Shown: positions 1 through 14,110 of the stretch, piece by piece
Layout of the letters: each line of letters opens with the position of its first letter
How positions within the stretch are numbered: the stretch's first letter is position 1
NCBI GenBank assembly: GCA_029204225.1
Contig: CM055097.1
Coordinates: 10,796,230 to 10,860,229 of the forward strand
Origin: Diphasiastrum complanatum
Lineage: Eukaryota; Streptophyta; Lycopodiopsida; Lycopodiales; Lycopodiaceae
Length of the DNA: 64,000 bases
Direction: 5' to 3'
Translations under genes and position numbers: made by a program
Notes under the pieces: generated by a model
Seen by the model: only the letters and a program-made list of their open reading frames with translations
What the model was told of the DNA's origin: nothing
The model's database searches: none

Positions 1-1038
1 TGAGAGTTTCTAGTGCATATAGAGCATCTATGCAAATCTTTTGTAGAATTTGACATAGATTGGCTTAAATTGAGAGTTCTAGAAAAGAGATTGAGATCCA
101 AGTCACATTGTTCAACCCTACTCAATTTGTTTGAGTGATTGTAAGGTTTGAAAAGAGTCATTAAGGTGTCTATGGCAAATGTGTAGAGAGAGATCCAATT
201 TTCTAAAGAGTTCCTTCCTTTGTAGAGGGCAAGACCTAGAAGCTCATTATGTGTTGTTATAGGTGAAGAATTTGTCTTCTCCTAGGTGATCAAATCTTTC
301 TAAGTGGTATTAGCTCTTTGAAGCACAATATCTTAGTGAGAAAAATCACAACTTTTGATTTTAAATTTCATTCCAAGTCTTAAAAAGTAGAGTAATTGGT
401 GGAATCCAATAGGAGTGATTGAATTCAATTTGTTGAGCAGAAATTGACATAGAATGTATGAAACTCAAATTAGTTCTATTCAACTTTCTTTGTGAGAGTG
501 TGAGGGTCAATTTGTGATCCCATTGGATGTCTAGAATGAGGAGGAGTCCATATTTGAGTATTCATGCATGGTTGAGATCTTTGTGAATCTCTAGTTGTCT
601 AATTTTTTAAGCTTTGTGAAAAATTGGTGGTATAGTTTGTTGTCAAATCAAATCAAATTCATTCTAAATCTCAAGTGTGAGATTATTTGGGTCAAAAGTG
701 AGTCCAAAAGAAGTAATTAAGTTTGATTTTCATGTGTTTGAAACAAAACCCATCTTTTGTTCAAGAATCTCAAGTGTTGAGAGAACTAGTCAAGTGAAAA
801 GAAAAATCTAGATGTCAAATCTTTTCATATCCATTTCAACTTTCAAAAGAAAGAGTCATTGGTATTTGATGATTCCAATAGGAGATTGGATTTGATTTCT
901 TTTGTGATTTGATTCAAATATTGTGTGCTTTTGTCTTAGTGATCAAAGCAAAGTTTCCAAGTGACTAGTCATTAGTGTAAAGATTGATTCTTAGGTTTGT
1001 GAGCTAGATCTTTTGCAAATCCTTCTAGATTGTTGAAG
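1..1038. other. AT-rich stretch before Copia-like ORF, unassigned
   Basis: No gene is visible. By position it may be the leader or decayed interior of the Copia-like element that follows. It holds diverged internal repeats: a block near 385-430 (GTAATTGGTGGAATCCAA and onward) resembles one near 848-895 (GTCATTGGTATTTGATGATT and onward), both running into ATAGGAG and a TTGATTT-like end. No LTR boundary or primer binding site was seen here, so the left end of the element probably lies outside the window. Confidence 0.35.
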
Positions 1039-2678
1039 ATGTTCGAATCTAGTCTCTTGAAAGTCACAAATTACATTTGTAGAATCATATCACAGGCTTT
1101 TATTCACATGGCATCAATAAGTGGCATCCTATTGAAGGAAAGAAAGGATCTTGAGTGCAACCTTTGTGGCAAGGGAGGATATTTTTTCTCAAGATGCTAC
1201 AAAAAGAAGACCAGTCCATCCAAGGAGAACCAAAGCAAGGGGGCCGAGGTGAAGGATGGAGCTTCAAGTTCAAAATGCAAATACAAGAAGGACAAGTCCA
1301 AGGAAAGGTGTTTCCTTTGTGGAAAGGTGAATGAGGCTTGGAGTCTCACAAGGACTTGCAAGATTTGTCTTCAAGAGTCCATCACAACACATGTCAAATC
1401 TTTTGAAATTTTTCATTTGGAAGTGCATTGTTTGGTTCAAGATGCAAAGATAGATGTCAATTTCATGACAGTAACTTGGATTTATTTTATGTCCTTGAAA
1501 AGTATTTTGCTTGGAACTTTGGACAAGTTCAAACTTATTGTTATTATCCAAGAGAAATCAATCAAGAATAAGGAGCAATCACAAAATGAAAATAGTTTCA
1601 TTTATGCTCTCATGTCAACTTATAAAGAACCATTTTGCTTTGAAGAGATTTTTGTATCTCAAAGGTGGATTAAGGCAATACTAGTTGAGTGTGATGCCTT
1701 AAAAGATAGCAAAATATGTTCTCCTTGTAAGCTTACATTAGTTATGAAGTCAAGGAAATGGAAATATCTTCATAATGTAGGATCTTTTGGTTTCAATAAG
1801 ATCATGAATGATGTGTTCATTCATAAAGATGAAAATTGTAAGTTTTCAATCTTAAAGGCAAGTTGTAAACTTCTTATGAGAATAAGTGAAGCATCCAAAG
1901 TGGACACTTATATCCATAAGCAAGTAGTTAGCCTTATTGAGATGGAAATACCTTTTGATTTCAATATTGGAAAAATCATGCCAAGTTATGTTTCTAGCAT
2001 AAGTAACCTTGATAATCATAGGAAGTGCATATTGAATGGTCATACTTGTTGTGAGATCATTGCATCTCAAATAGTGAGATCATTGCATCTCAAAATTGGA
2101 GTAAAGCCATACTAGTTGAATATGAAGTCTCTCTTGAGAACATAGATGATGTTCTTAAGAGATTGAAATTGATTTTAAATCAATTAGAAAGCAAATGGTA
2201 TCAAATGTATGCTCTTGAGTAATGCAAGAGCAAAAGTGATTTGTTTACTCATAGTTTGAAAATTTGTATTGAGGCAAATTGTAAACTCTTTATGAGAGTA
2301 AGTGAGTCATCTTCTAAAGACACTTATCTCAATAATGAAGTATTTAGCCTCATTGGATCTGAGATTAGGATGGTAAACAAGCATGAAGATATATTGCAAA
2401 CACTTTGTTATTATAGCATGCATAGTCTTGCCAATTTGGATGAGACTAATTCTCTAAATCGTAGTAACATGATGTTAGATCTTTGTGATCCTAATAAATC
2501 AAAAAGAAATCTTTATTTTCTCATGGAGGAGCTTGCACATGAAGAAGGATCAAGCCTCAAAGTCAAGCATCTACATGAAATTTGGAAGGAATCGATTTTG
2601 GAGGTGCTAGGATGGTGCAAAGCTCTCAAGTTCATCAAAGATGTCAACATCAAAGAAGCACTATCATGGATATGGTGA
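1039..2678 (+). pseudogene. Copia-like gag remnant with degenerate zinc knuckles
   Basis: The first ATG of the frame is at 1039 and the frame runs to 2115; a related frame resumes at 2241-2678. Residues 40-55 read CNLCGKGGYFFSRC, a CCHC-type zinc knuckle of Copia gag with Tyr in place of His. A second cluster, CFLCGK, follows about 50 residues later. Nothing downstream matches protease, integrase or reverse transcriptase. The coding part carries a diverged duplication: DNA from about 1657 (VSQRWIKAILVE) is repeated from about 2088, and the motif CKLLMR(I/V)SE occurs in both copies. A 24-bp micro-duplication sits at 2051-2094. The position just ahead of a polypurine-like tract and LTR suggests a non-autonomous or heavily decayed Copia interior. 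The zinc-knuckle reading is moderately secure; the rest is unassigned. Confidence 0.5.
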
Positions 2679-2815
2679 TTTCAGATCAACATCAAGCTCA
2701 TTGGCTGATCTTCACACCTTTTGAACCAGCAAAGACCAATTCAGCCCATGGAGTCAAGTTCAAGATCATCATGTTTTCCATCAAGCTAGATTTACCAAGC
2801 TAGATTTTTGAGGAG

Positions 2816-3451
2816 TGTGAAAAATGCAAAAATAAGCTTGGTAGAGGCCAAATTTCTTGTATATAGATAAACACACATGTGTGGAGCCTGTTACCACGTG
2901 TGAAAATAGTGTACTTGTCATGTACCATAATCATATAGATTGTACATATGATTTAATTCAAGTTCTAGTGGCTAAAAAGGCCAAAAACTAGTTTTCTAGA
3001 CATATGACACATGGCATCAATCTATTGATTGCATGAGCCACATCCTTTGGTTAGGTGTCATATCCCATGTGTAGAGGACAGCTCACATGTGTGGAATAAG
3101 CTGAAGTAGGCGCATTTTGACTTCTAGAAGATTTCCATATAGAAGGAAAATGGACCAAAAGTGCTCAAAATAGAAGGTTTTGTCCAAGTGTCAGTTTTGC
3201 ATGATGAATCATCATATGACAAAGCACCTTCACACATGTAGGATCATAGGGATGATCAGTACCATGAGCTCTCACTTATTGTATATATAGAGCCACATTT
3301 GGTCATAATCAATGTGAAACACCAATCTTGGTTTTGGAGGCAATTTTGTTTCAATCTCTTCATTTGTCTTGATATTTCTTGAATGTTTTGAGTTTCTATC
3401 ATAGTGTACTTGATTTTCAGGTTGGAGGCCGTACTCTGACAGGGTTTCACA
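2816..3451 (+). mobile_element. Probable Copia 3' LTR
   Basis: A purine-rich stretch (TTTTTGAGGAG) ends at 2815 and is followed by TGTGAAA. The proposed right end is TTTCACA at 3451, giving 7-bp terminal inverted repeats and a length of 636 bp. A TATA-like TATATATAG at 3282-3290 would place the U3/R junction in the last third, as usual for plant LTRs. CACATGTG or CACGTG palindromes occur several times inside. The partner 5' LTR is not in the window, so the boundaries are inferred from one copy only. Confidence 0.5.
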
Positions 3452-3462
3452 CGTGTGAAACC
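3443..3462. repeat. Perfect 20-bp palindrome at the LTR edge
   Basis: GGTTTCACAC followed by GTGTGAAACC is a perfect 20-bp palindrome with an E-box/G-box-like CACGTG core. It spans the proposed right end of the LTR, whose last bases are TTTCACA. Related CACATGTG or CACGTG sites recur in other LTR-like segments of this window. Confidence 0.9.
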
Positions 3463-5398
3463 AGCAAGTACATTTATCTTCATTAATGATTGTTCTTGTT
3501 AGGATTTTATGTCTAGAATTGATCTAGATTGAAAGATAATCTGATGTAGATTGGTAGATCAATTAAATCTAACATCCAATCCCTCTTGAGGATCAGATTA
3601 GGATCCACTATTGGTCCTTTTTGTACTTTTTGCACAGAGAAGAGAGAAGATCTGCTTCTCTACAAGTTAAATCTTTTTATAACAGGTCCAAACCCTATTT
3701 GGCCACTGGGCTTTCTCTCCAAAATGTAAACCCTACTATTTTTGGGTCTAGATTCAATGTACCCAACATTTAAATTTGAATCTACTCAAACTCGACTTAT
3801 AACTTTCCCACACTTTCAAAAAGCGTTTATTCAAATGAAATTTAGACTAATTAACTTTGAAAAATCAAACTCTAAGTCTAATAAAAGTTGACCTCAATTT
3901 TTCAAATATAGAAATGTAGCAGATATGATTAAACTAGTTGAATTTCTCACATTGAATCCATTTTGTTAGCTTCAGACTGTAATCCTTGTTCCCATGAAGG
4001 AAAAATGATGGTCGAAGAAGAGGTTGATGAAGCACCATATTGCTTGTTGGCAGCCAATTTGTATGGAATGGACAGAGTGTATCACCACAATATCCTCTCC
4101 TTTTTGCTTTCTCGACATCATACCGACTCGAATGCTTATCCAATTCCCTTGGATTCTTGTTCTTGTATTGCATTTGGCTCTTCTGTCATAGTTTGCAATG
4201 CATGTTGTTTAACCAATTTGATGAAGAAAATTAAATTCTGTCATGAGCAATGGTAGTCATGAGTTGTTGTTCGTATATAAATGCTCCATATGAAGTAGTC
4301 GACATGAATATTGACAGTTGGTCATACGATGAAGCGTATCTATGGGCATACTGTTGACCAAAATATATTTCTTCAAATTTGGTCAATACTTCATTCGTAT
4401 GTAGTTGTGAACAAGTGACCTGATTGACATCAAAAATTGACTCTCATTTTGAAATATAAGACTTGTAGTTGTCCATATGAATGGTTGAAGCATCAATCCC
4501 AATTAGTGAAAATACACTCCAAAGTTGAACCAAAAATTTGATGTTTTGATTGTTCCAAATAACTACTGATGAACAATCATTGTTGACATTACCCAATAGA
4601 AGATTGAGAAAATCAGTATCCATTGAGCAATGCAAACTTCTCCAAAAAAATTGATACAAATTGTTGGCATATTTTAAAGTCAGTTTCCGATAGAGTGTTG
4701 GTTGACTGAGAGAACATTCCCAACCATTATTCACATCCATACATTCTGGATAAGCACCTGAATTAGATATTGGCATTTGAGTTCTAGAGAATTCATAGGA
4801 ATAGGGTTCTCCAACTGAATCCACTTGAAGCTCGACTAATGGATCCATGAGACATCGAACCATAATCCAGAATATTGATATGAGTTGGATTTCCATGGAA
4901 TAGTAAAATATCTTCATTGCAAACAATATCCTTGTTGCTTTCCTCAGACTCCATTAGATTTTTGTCAAAAATAAAAATATTCTCAAAAGCTCCCAAATCA
5001 ATTTGAAATGGCTCGTAGATCGGATCCTTATAATAGCCACTCAATTGTAAGCCATGGAATATTGGTGCCATATAGTACTCATTCTGAAAGTTTGGTGAAT
5101 GTCTTGATCAACTTTCTTTGAGCATAACAATATTCTCAATTTGACGATCCGTAGTTGCTTGTTCATTGACCAGATTAAGGCATTGATATAGGTCAAGTTC
5201 CGAAATTTGATGGTTGAAGTGAAACTCGAAAGAATGTTCAATTATCTTCACATCCTGATCTGAATCTTGACTCTTGCTTCACCATCTGTTGTTGCAACTT
5301 GATCCAAATCTTGAATTGGACTTTTGTTGCCTGCCAGTGTCTAGATCTGGGACTTAACTTTCGTGGTTGCTTTGCCCATCTGACTCATTGTCATCACT
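3463..5398. other. Unassigned region with broken minus-strand ORFs
   Basis: No protein family was recognised. Overlapping minus-strand frames at 4444-4926, 4793-5071 and 5041-5241 look like one decayed reading frame split by frameshifts, because they follow each other in the same direction with short overlaps. None shows a retroelement, transposase or host-gene motif I can name. The rest is AT-rich non-coding DNA. Confidence 0.3.
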
Positions 5399-5902
5399 GT
5401 GAAATTTCCAGCAAGTTCACATGTGTGGGATGTCTAGAATGCTAATAATAAAAAGATGATTACTTTCACACATGTGGAGAAAGTACAAAAAATTTAATGT
5501 ATGAGCAAAAGCTTCTACTCGAGTTAGAGAGAATGGAAATTCAAGCTTACAATGTAAAAATCCAAAAAGAGAATAGCTTCAATGCTTGATTCATCATCAA
5601 AATTGTGAGAGAACCCACATATGTATATAGGAAATGGTACTAGCTCGAGGTAGCACAAGCCTCAAACCTTATTGGTCCACTTCTAAGAGTAGTATCTACC
5701 TAGAATATGACACCTATCACTTTGCATGTAGGTAAATGCAACTTTATCTATCTACTTTCTACAAGTGTCACTTTCTAGAATACAAATGTACAAATGTACA
5801 AATGTTCATGCATGTGCCAATGCAAGTTTTTTGCTTCTACATGCATGATGGAAAAATCATCAAACCCCAAAAGTCAAAATAGATGGTTTTTTTATTTCAA
5901 CA
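5399..5902 (-). mobile_element. Probable Copia 3' LTR, minus strand
   Basis: On the minus strand the RNase H stop codon (5917-5919) is followed at once by CTTTTTAGGAGGAG, a good polypurine tract, and then by TGTTGAAAT, a typical LTR start at 5902. The proposed end is ATTTCACA at 5399, which mirrors the start imperfectly. A TATA-like TATATA lies near 5633-5639. Two CACATGTG sites are inside. Only one copy is seen, so the inner end is less certain than the polypurine junction. Confidence 0.55.
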
Positions 5903-5916
5903 CTCCTCCTAAAAAG

Positions 5917-6417
5917 TTATCTATTTGACTTGAACATTGATCTTGGAATCAATCCAAGGTTGGACCTATGCTTAATGAAGGAACTTTTTCTCAAAGATTT
6001 AGTGAGTAGATCTGCAATACATGATGATGTGTCAATATGTTCCAAATAGATCTCTCCTCCAATGAGCTTCTCTCTCACGAAATGGTGTGCAACTTCGATG
6101 TGCTTGCTCCTTGCATGAAATATTGGATTGTTGGCAAGGGCTTGTGCCGAAATATTATCACACTTGATCATTGGTAGACCATCTTCCTTGATAGTCTTTA
6201 GCTCCAAAAGTAGTCGTTTGATCCATAGCACTTCTTTTGTTGTAGTAGTAAGTGCTTTATATTCGGCTTCACATGATGAGAGAGATATGGTATCTTGCTT
6301 TTTAGAAAGCCAAGATATTAGATTTCCACCCTTAGCGTCTGTTCGAAGTACCATGTCTCTAGTGCAAGATTCAACTTTCATAGTTCCTTCGTTGATCAAC
6401 TGCTTTACACGTAACAC
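5917..6417 (-). pseudogene. Copia RNase H C-terminal fragment
   Basis: This encodes the last part of a Ty1/Copia polyprotein. Diagnostic stretches are ISWLSKKQDTISLSSCEAEY (with the catalytic Glu), the CDN box IKCDNISAQALANNPIFHAR, SKHIEVAHHFVREK and the end motif ADLLTKSL. The N-terminal part with the first catalytic Asp is missing, and the sequence becomes unrelated just above 6420, so the fragment is truncated by nesting or deletion. The stop codon abuts the polypurine tract and LTR. The family assignment is firm; the gene is not functional. Confidence 0.9.
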
Positions 6418-6429
6418 AAGTTAGCGTAC

Positions 6430-7788
6430 TCCTCATGTCTCCTTAGCATTGCTGGTCCAAAGAAAGCTTGTAACAAGCTTTTCTTTCCACAACAAAAACT
6501 TGTCAACTTATTAAGTCCAAAGTTTGCTAGCCTCCTCGTGTGAGTATGGCTAGGTCACCTTGAATTTGCCCCCATTTTGATCAACTTTCATTCAAGATTT
6601 GCACCAAGAGAGATGTGTGTGTGATAGTTCCCCTCCACTTATAAAATCAGCTGACCGGACTTAGAGTATAGTTCTCAGACAGAGCCTTTCCAACACTTTG
6701 CTTTCCATTGGCTAGGATTATGGCTTGATCTAACTTGTTGCCAATCTCTGAAGAGGATCCTAGTCTTTTCCCTTTGAGAAAAAAACTCAATTGACACTAG
6801 ATATCACCCATGCTCAATGAGTTTCAGTTTCGAAGGTAGCCATCCCAAATGAAGACCAACTGCTCCATAGAAGATCTCCCCTAAAATTGCTCTTTCCAAC
6901 TTTTGACTTTCTGCTTGCATCTGATGGGGGTTGTCGCAAATGAAACTAACCCAAGTAACAAGGCTAGCCATCCATCCTTTGCAAACATCGAGTCGTTTCT
7001 TTGTCGTTCACGTGCGAGTACTTGAACTGTAAATCCACCCTACAAATTTTGTAGTCCTCTTTGTTTAATGGTATCAGCCTTCAAAAAAAGGGTTCCTTCT
7101 CAAGCCATCAACTCCTTGTATCACCAGCAATCATGCAAACCAGGCAAAGCACGAGTACTAAGACTCACCACGAATACATACAAGCAAGACACTCAGGCAG
7201 GTTTACTAACAGATAACAAAGACAAGGTCCCCCTTTAAGATAGCCCTGCCAAGGATCTTTGCCTAGCCGTGCCCATACAGATCGATCACAAAATCAGCCC
7301 ATAGAGAACACCCATCCAATTATCCGTGCTTTCACCATTAAGCAGCACATTGCCTCAATCACACCCCACGAACTCTGGTCGATAGCCCTTATAGCTAAAT
7401 GATCGGCAACTATGCCGCACTGGTAGCTAACCACCTGTGCTTTACACCCGAATTCGAGCAACATCTTTGTATCAACGGTTAACCCGTACAGTTTGAATAT
7501 GTTGCCCCGCACCCCACAAGGCACAGACGGTGCTTTCACCTATCTAGGCAGCACTTTGCCTCATCTGTCCTACGTGCAAACTACACCAGGCCCGAACCGT
7601 GGAAACTGAACATGCTTACACCTCAAGGGTAGCACCTTGACTCATATCAAGTCCCCCGTTCTGCCGACCACCCTGATCGTGGATGTACCCATGCTTACAA
7701 TGTGGGCAGCACCTTGCACAACAGTTGTCCTAATGCACCCGAAACAATGGCCATTCCTGTGAAATCTACGTAGTTGACTAGCCAGTCG
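6430..7788 (-). other. Leader-like region with a dispersed GGCAGCAC repeat
   Basis: This lies downstream (minus strand) of a primer binding site and shows no family-level coding match. On the plus strand it carries four spaced copies of a motif close to GGCAGCACNTTGCCTCA, at about 7342, 7548, 7627 and 7706, each preceded by a related TGCTTACA or TGCTTTCACC segment. This looks like diverged tandem duplication in a retrotransposon leader. From about 6430 to 7290 I see no repeats or genes. Confidence 0.4.
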
Positions 7789-7800
7789 GCTCTGATACCA
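7789..7800 (-). other. Primer binding site (initiator Met-tRNA type)
   Basis: The minus strand reads TGGTATCAGAGC, the canonical plant primer binding site complementary to the 3' end of initiator methionine tRNA. It lies two bases after a sequence ending GGGATGCAACA, as expected for an LTR end. Confidence 0.75.
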
Positions 7801-7802
7801 CA

Positions 7803-8229
7803 TGTTGCATCCCAAAGGGAGCCAAAGCATGACTTAGCTTCCCGGCTTTCAACTCCTGCCATCCGAACCCACTTGACATACAAGCAGCCAAGTCGCTAAC
7901 AACAAAGATCAAACTTAACCAACTTGAAGTTTGAAAACCAACATTGAGGTCCAACCTGGTGCCATGCCAGATCGGAGGTCCGAATGTGGGTGACTTCCCT
8001 CCAAGCAAGCTGCCCGACATACATCAAACTTAACCGACTCAAAGCTTCGTCACTAGCGTTGGAAGCAGCCATCATTAGGTGTTTTATGTTGCTTTTTTGA
8101 AAAAAAAAATTTAATATTTTAATATTTTTTTATATAAAAAAAATGTTCGTCGGGCGACCGTTTCCACTGCCACCCTTGACGAGCCAACACCCTATTCCCA
8201 CCTTCCCTCGTGGCAAACATACTGTCACA
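7803..8229 (-). mobile_element. Candidate LTR upstream of the primer binding site
   Basis: Read on the minus strand, the proposed LTR starts TGTGACAG at 8229 and ends GCAACA at 7803, followed by the primer binding site. It contains a TATATAAAA-like element near 8131-8140. Just before the start is GAGGGGG, which resembles a polypurine tract. Short internal repeats (ATCAAACTTAACC at about 7908 and 8025) are present. No second LTR copy is visible, so the outer end rests on motif reading alone. Confidence 0.4.
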
Positions 8230-8372
8230 CCCCCTCGGTTGGTGAGCCATTGGTTGTAGAAACATTTGCCTTTTGTTTTATTTTCACTAGCCCTTGTCCC
8301 CTCCTTGCAGCACTCGCGCACGTCTTCTCTTTTCACAGTTTAGCACCCCCTACTCCTATTCACAATTTTTTT

Positions 8373-11030
<2,658 letters not shown>

Positions 11031-11248
11031 ACATGAGGGTCCGGGCCGAAGTGCCCGCGTCCACGTCCGCCTCCGACGCCTGGACCCGGACGCGGGGGTC
11101 GTACGCGTCCTTTTTTTTAAAAAATTTTTTTGGGCTGGACGCGTCCGTGTCCAGTGTCCGGGACCCGGAAGCATTTTTTTTTTTTAATACAAAAGCACGC
11201 AGGCCCTGCGAACAGTTCGCAGAACCTGAGAGCATAAAGAGGGCGGAA

Positions 11249-11930
<682 letters not shown>

Positions 11931-11931
<1 letters not shown>

Positions 11932-13657
11932 TGGCTGCTCGTCCCATTTGGGATGAGGTGGAGGTGATGCCCAACAAAAAGTGGCGTTGCCCTTTTTGTC
12001 GACGGCAGTTCACAGGGAACGCCTCTCGGGTTCGAGCACATCTGGGGGGCTGCGAGTCTGACCCACGGGGGGGCGCTACGAGATCGACATTTGTATGGTC
12101 ATCCCCGCTGCTGAGCCCGGCGAGTGGTCCACAGATGTCGCGGACTCTATTTCTAAAGGTGCACCCACTGCCACCGCCCTTGCCACTGGTACACCCACCG
12201 CCCCCACCGTCGCATCTGCACCCGCCACCGCCGCTGCATCCGCACCTGCCCCCGCCACCATCTCTGCCTCCGCCAGTATTCCCCATAGATCCACACCCTC
12301 CACTGTTGCACCTACGCCTCTGCCATCACCGTCAGCTCTGCACGGCCCCTCCACATCCTCTGCTTCCACACCTGCACCTATGCCACCACCTCCAGATCTG
12401 CATCGTCCATCCGCATCCTCCCAGCCATCCACATCCTGAGGCACCAGACAGATGTCCATGTCGGGATCTTTCGGAGAGGAGCAGCATAGAGAGGCCACCA
12501 GGACCATAGCACAGACGTTCTATGACCTGAACCTCCCCTTTATCATGGCATCATCCCGCATCTTTCGAGAGGCTATCTCGAAAGTTGCAGTCTGCGGGCC
12601 CGGCTACACACCACCCACAGCCGACGCACTACGAGGCCCTTTGCTTCAGGACCGGGTTGCATCAGTTAGAGAGAGACTGGCCGTGAGGCTTGGGATAGAT
12701 ACGGTTGTTCCATCATGGCTGATGGGTGGACTGATCGTCTCAGACGTCCACTCATCAACGTGATTGTTTCCAGCTGTTACGGTTCCATGTTCTTGCATAG
12801 CATCGACGCCTCCGAGGCAGGGAGAGTGCATTCCGCCGAGTACATTTATGGCATCATTCGCGCAGCGATAGAGGAGGTCAGACCACAGCGCGTTGTCCAG
12901 GTATAATCTTCCTTCATTAGTTGTTTGGTCATTTGCTGCTTGATGTTGATACAATAGTTTTGCATAGTTTTCGATTGATTGCAATGTGTTTCCGAGTTGT
13001 GGACTGATCGTGTGAACATATCGCGAAAAGTTGTGACGGACAATGCGTCCAACTGCCACGGTATGGGGGAGCTTCTTATGGCAGACTACCCCTCCATTGT
13101 CTGGACTCCATGCGCCGCACACTCACTGGACCTCCTCCTGCATTCTATCGGGCGCCTGCCTTGGGTCAGTGACATTCTCATGAGGGCACTTGCGGTTGTG
13201 GACTTCGTCACACGCAAGCGCCGCATGACGGCCCTTTTCCGCACATTCAGCAGGTAAGCTCCTACTTATTTTTTGGCTCGTTCAAGATGCTTCCTTATTT
13301 TTTGCTCGTTTCATGTGTGCATCTCATTCCGTTTGTCAATGCAGGCTCGACTTGAAGAAGCCCGCTCACACCCGCTTCGCCTACCAGTTCATCATGCTTG
13401 AGCGGCTACACAAGATCAAGGGTGAATTGCGGCACATGGCCACTTCGACAGAGTTCACCGCCATGGACCTGTCCACGACCCCAGAGGGCTTGGCCTTCCA
13501 CGACATCTTATTCATGGAGCCTTTCTGGGTGGATATGCAACAGCTCATGGACGTCATGTGCCCCATCTACTCTGTTTTGAGGCTCGTTGATCGCGAGGGG
13601 TGCATGATGGGCCTCCATAGGCGAGTCTCTCCAACGTTCTGAGCTGGACCCTACCAG
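11931..13657 (+). pseudogene. hAT-family transposase, truncated and frameshifted
   Basis: The ATG at 11931 directly follows a GA tract. Residues 18-45 form a BED-type zinc finger (WRCPFCRRQF, then RVRAHLGGC). A Pro/Ala/Ser-rich linker follows, then the DUF659-like segment (YDLNLPFIMASSRIF, PGYTPPT, MADGWTDRLRRPLI, TDNASNC, WTPCAAHSLDLLL) and a later hAT region (HTRFAYQFIMLERL). Two introns have canonical borders and keep phase: 12901-12996 (CAG|GTATAA to CCGAG) and 13254-13344 (CAG|GTAAGC to TGCAG). The frame changes between the finger and the linker, near 12712, and near 13620, and there is a possible donor at 13658. No C-terminal hATC dimerisation domain exists before the element ends, so this is a non-functional, 3'-truncated copy. 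Confidence 0.85.
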
Positions 13658-14062
13658 GTATAACCTTTTTCCGTCTCGCCATCCTTATTTCCGTTTCGCA
13701 CTCTGTTTCGTCTTGCTACCGCAACACGATGGTATGTAACTGAAGCCTAGTTCCCAATGAAGGTTCGTAATAATTTATGAACTGCTCATTACCCATGGTT
13801 GTTTAGTAATATCTCAGTTATGAGAGGCATGGCCCAGTGGCTAGGTCTGTTGCAAATTTTTTTGATACCATTTTTTAACAAGAGGGGGCAGGTGGGTGCC
13901 AGACACCCTCTGATAATTAATTCCGAGGAAAAAAAACAAGGGCCATAAATTGCTTTTATTTTCCTTTTGGGATGGGGGACGGTGTAGGCAGGTGCCTGTA
14001 TTTTTTTTTATTTTTTTTTTAATTTTTTTTTTTTGCAAAAAATTAGACGCGTCCGGACGCCA

Positions 14063-14110
14063 CCCGCTTCCTTAGCAATAGATGAACCCGCTTCCTTAGC
14101 AATAGATGAA
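14063..14110 (+). repeat. 24-bp tandem duplication
   Basis: Two adjacent perfect copies of a 24-bp unit starting CCCGCTTCCTTAGCAATAGA, at 14063-14086 and 14087-14110. It lies at the proposed right end of the hAT element and contains the candidate target duplication twice. Confidence 0.95.
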
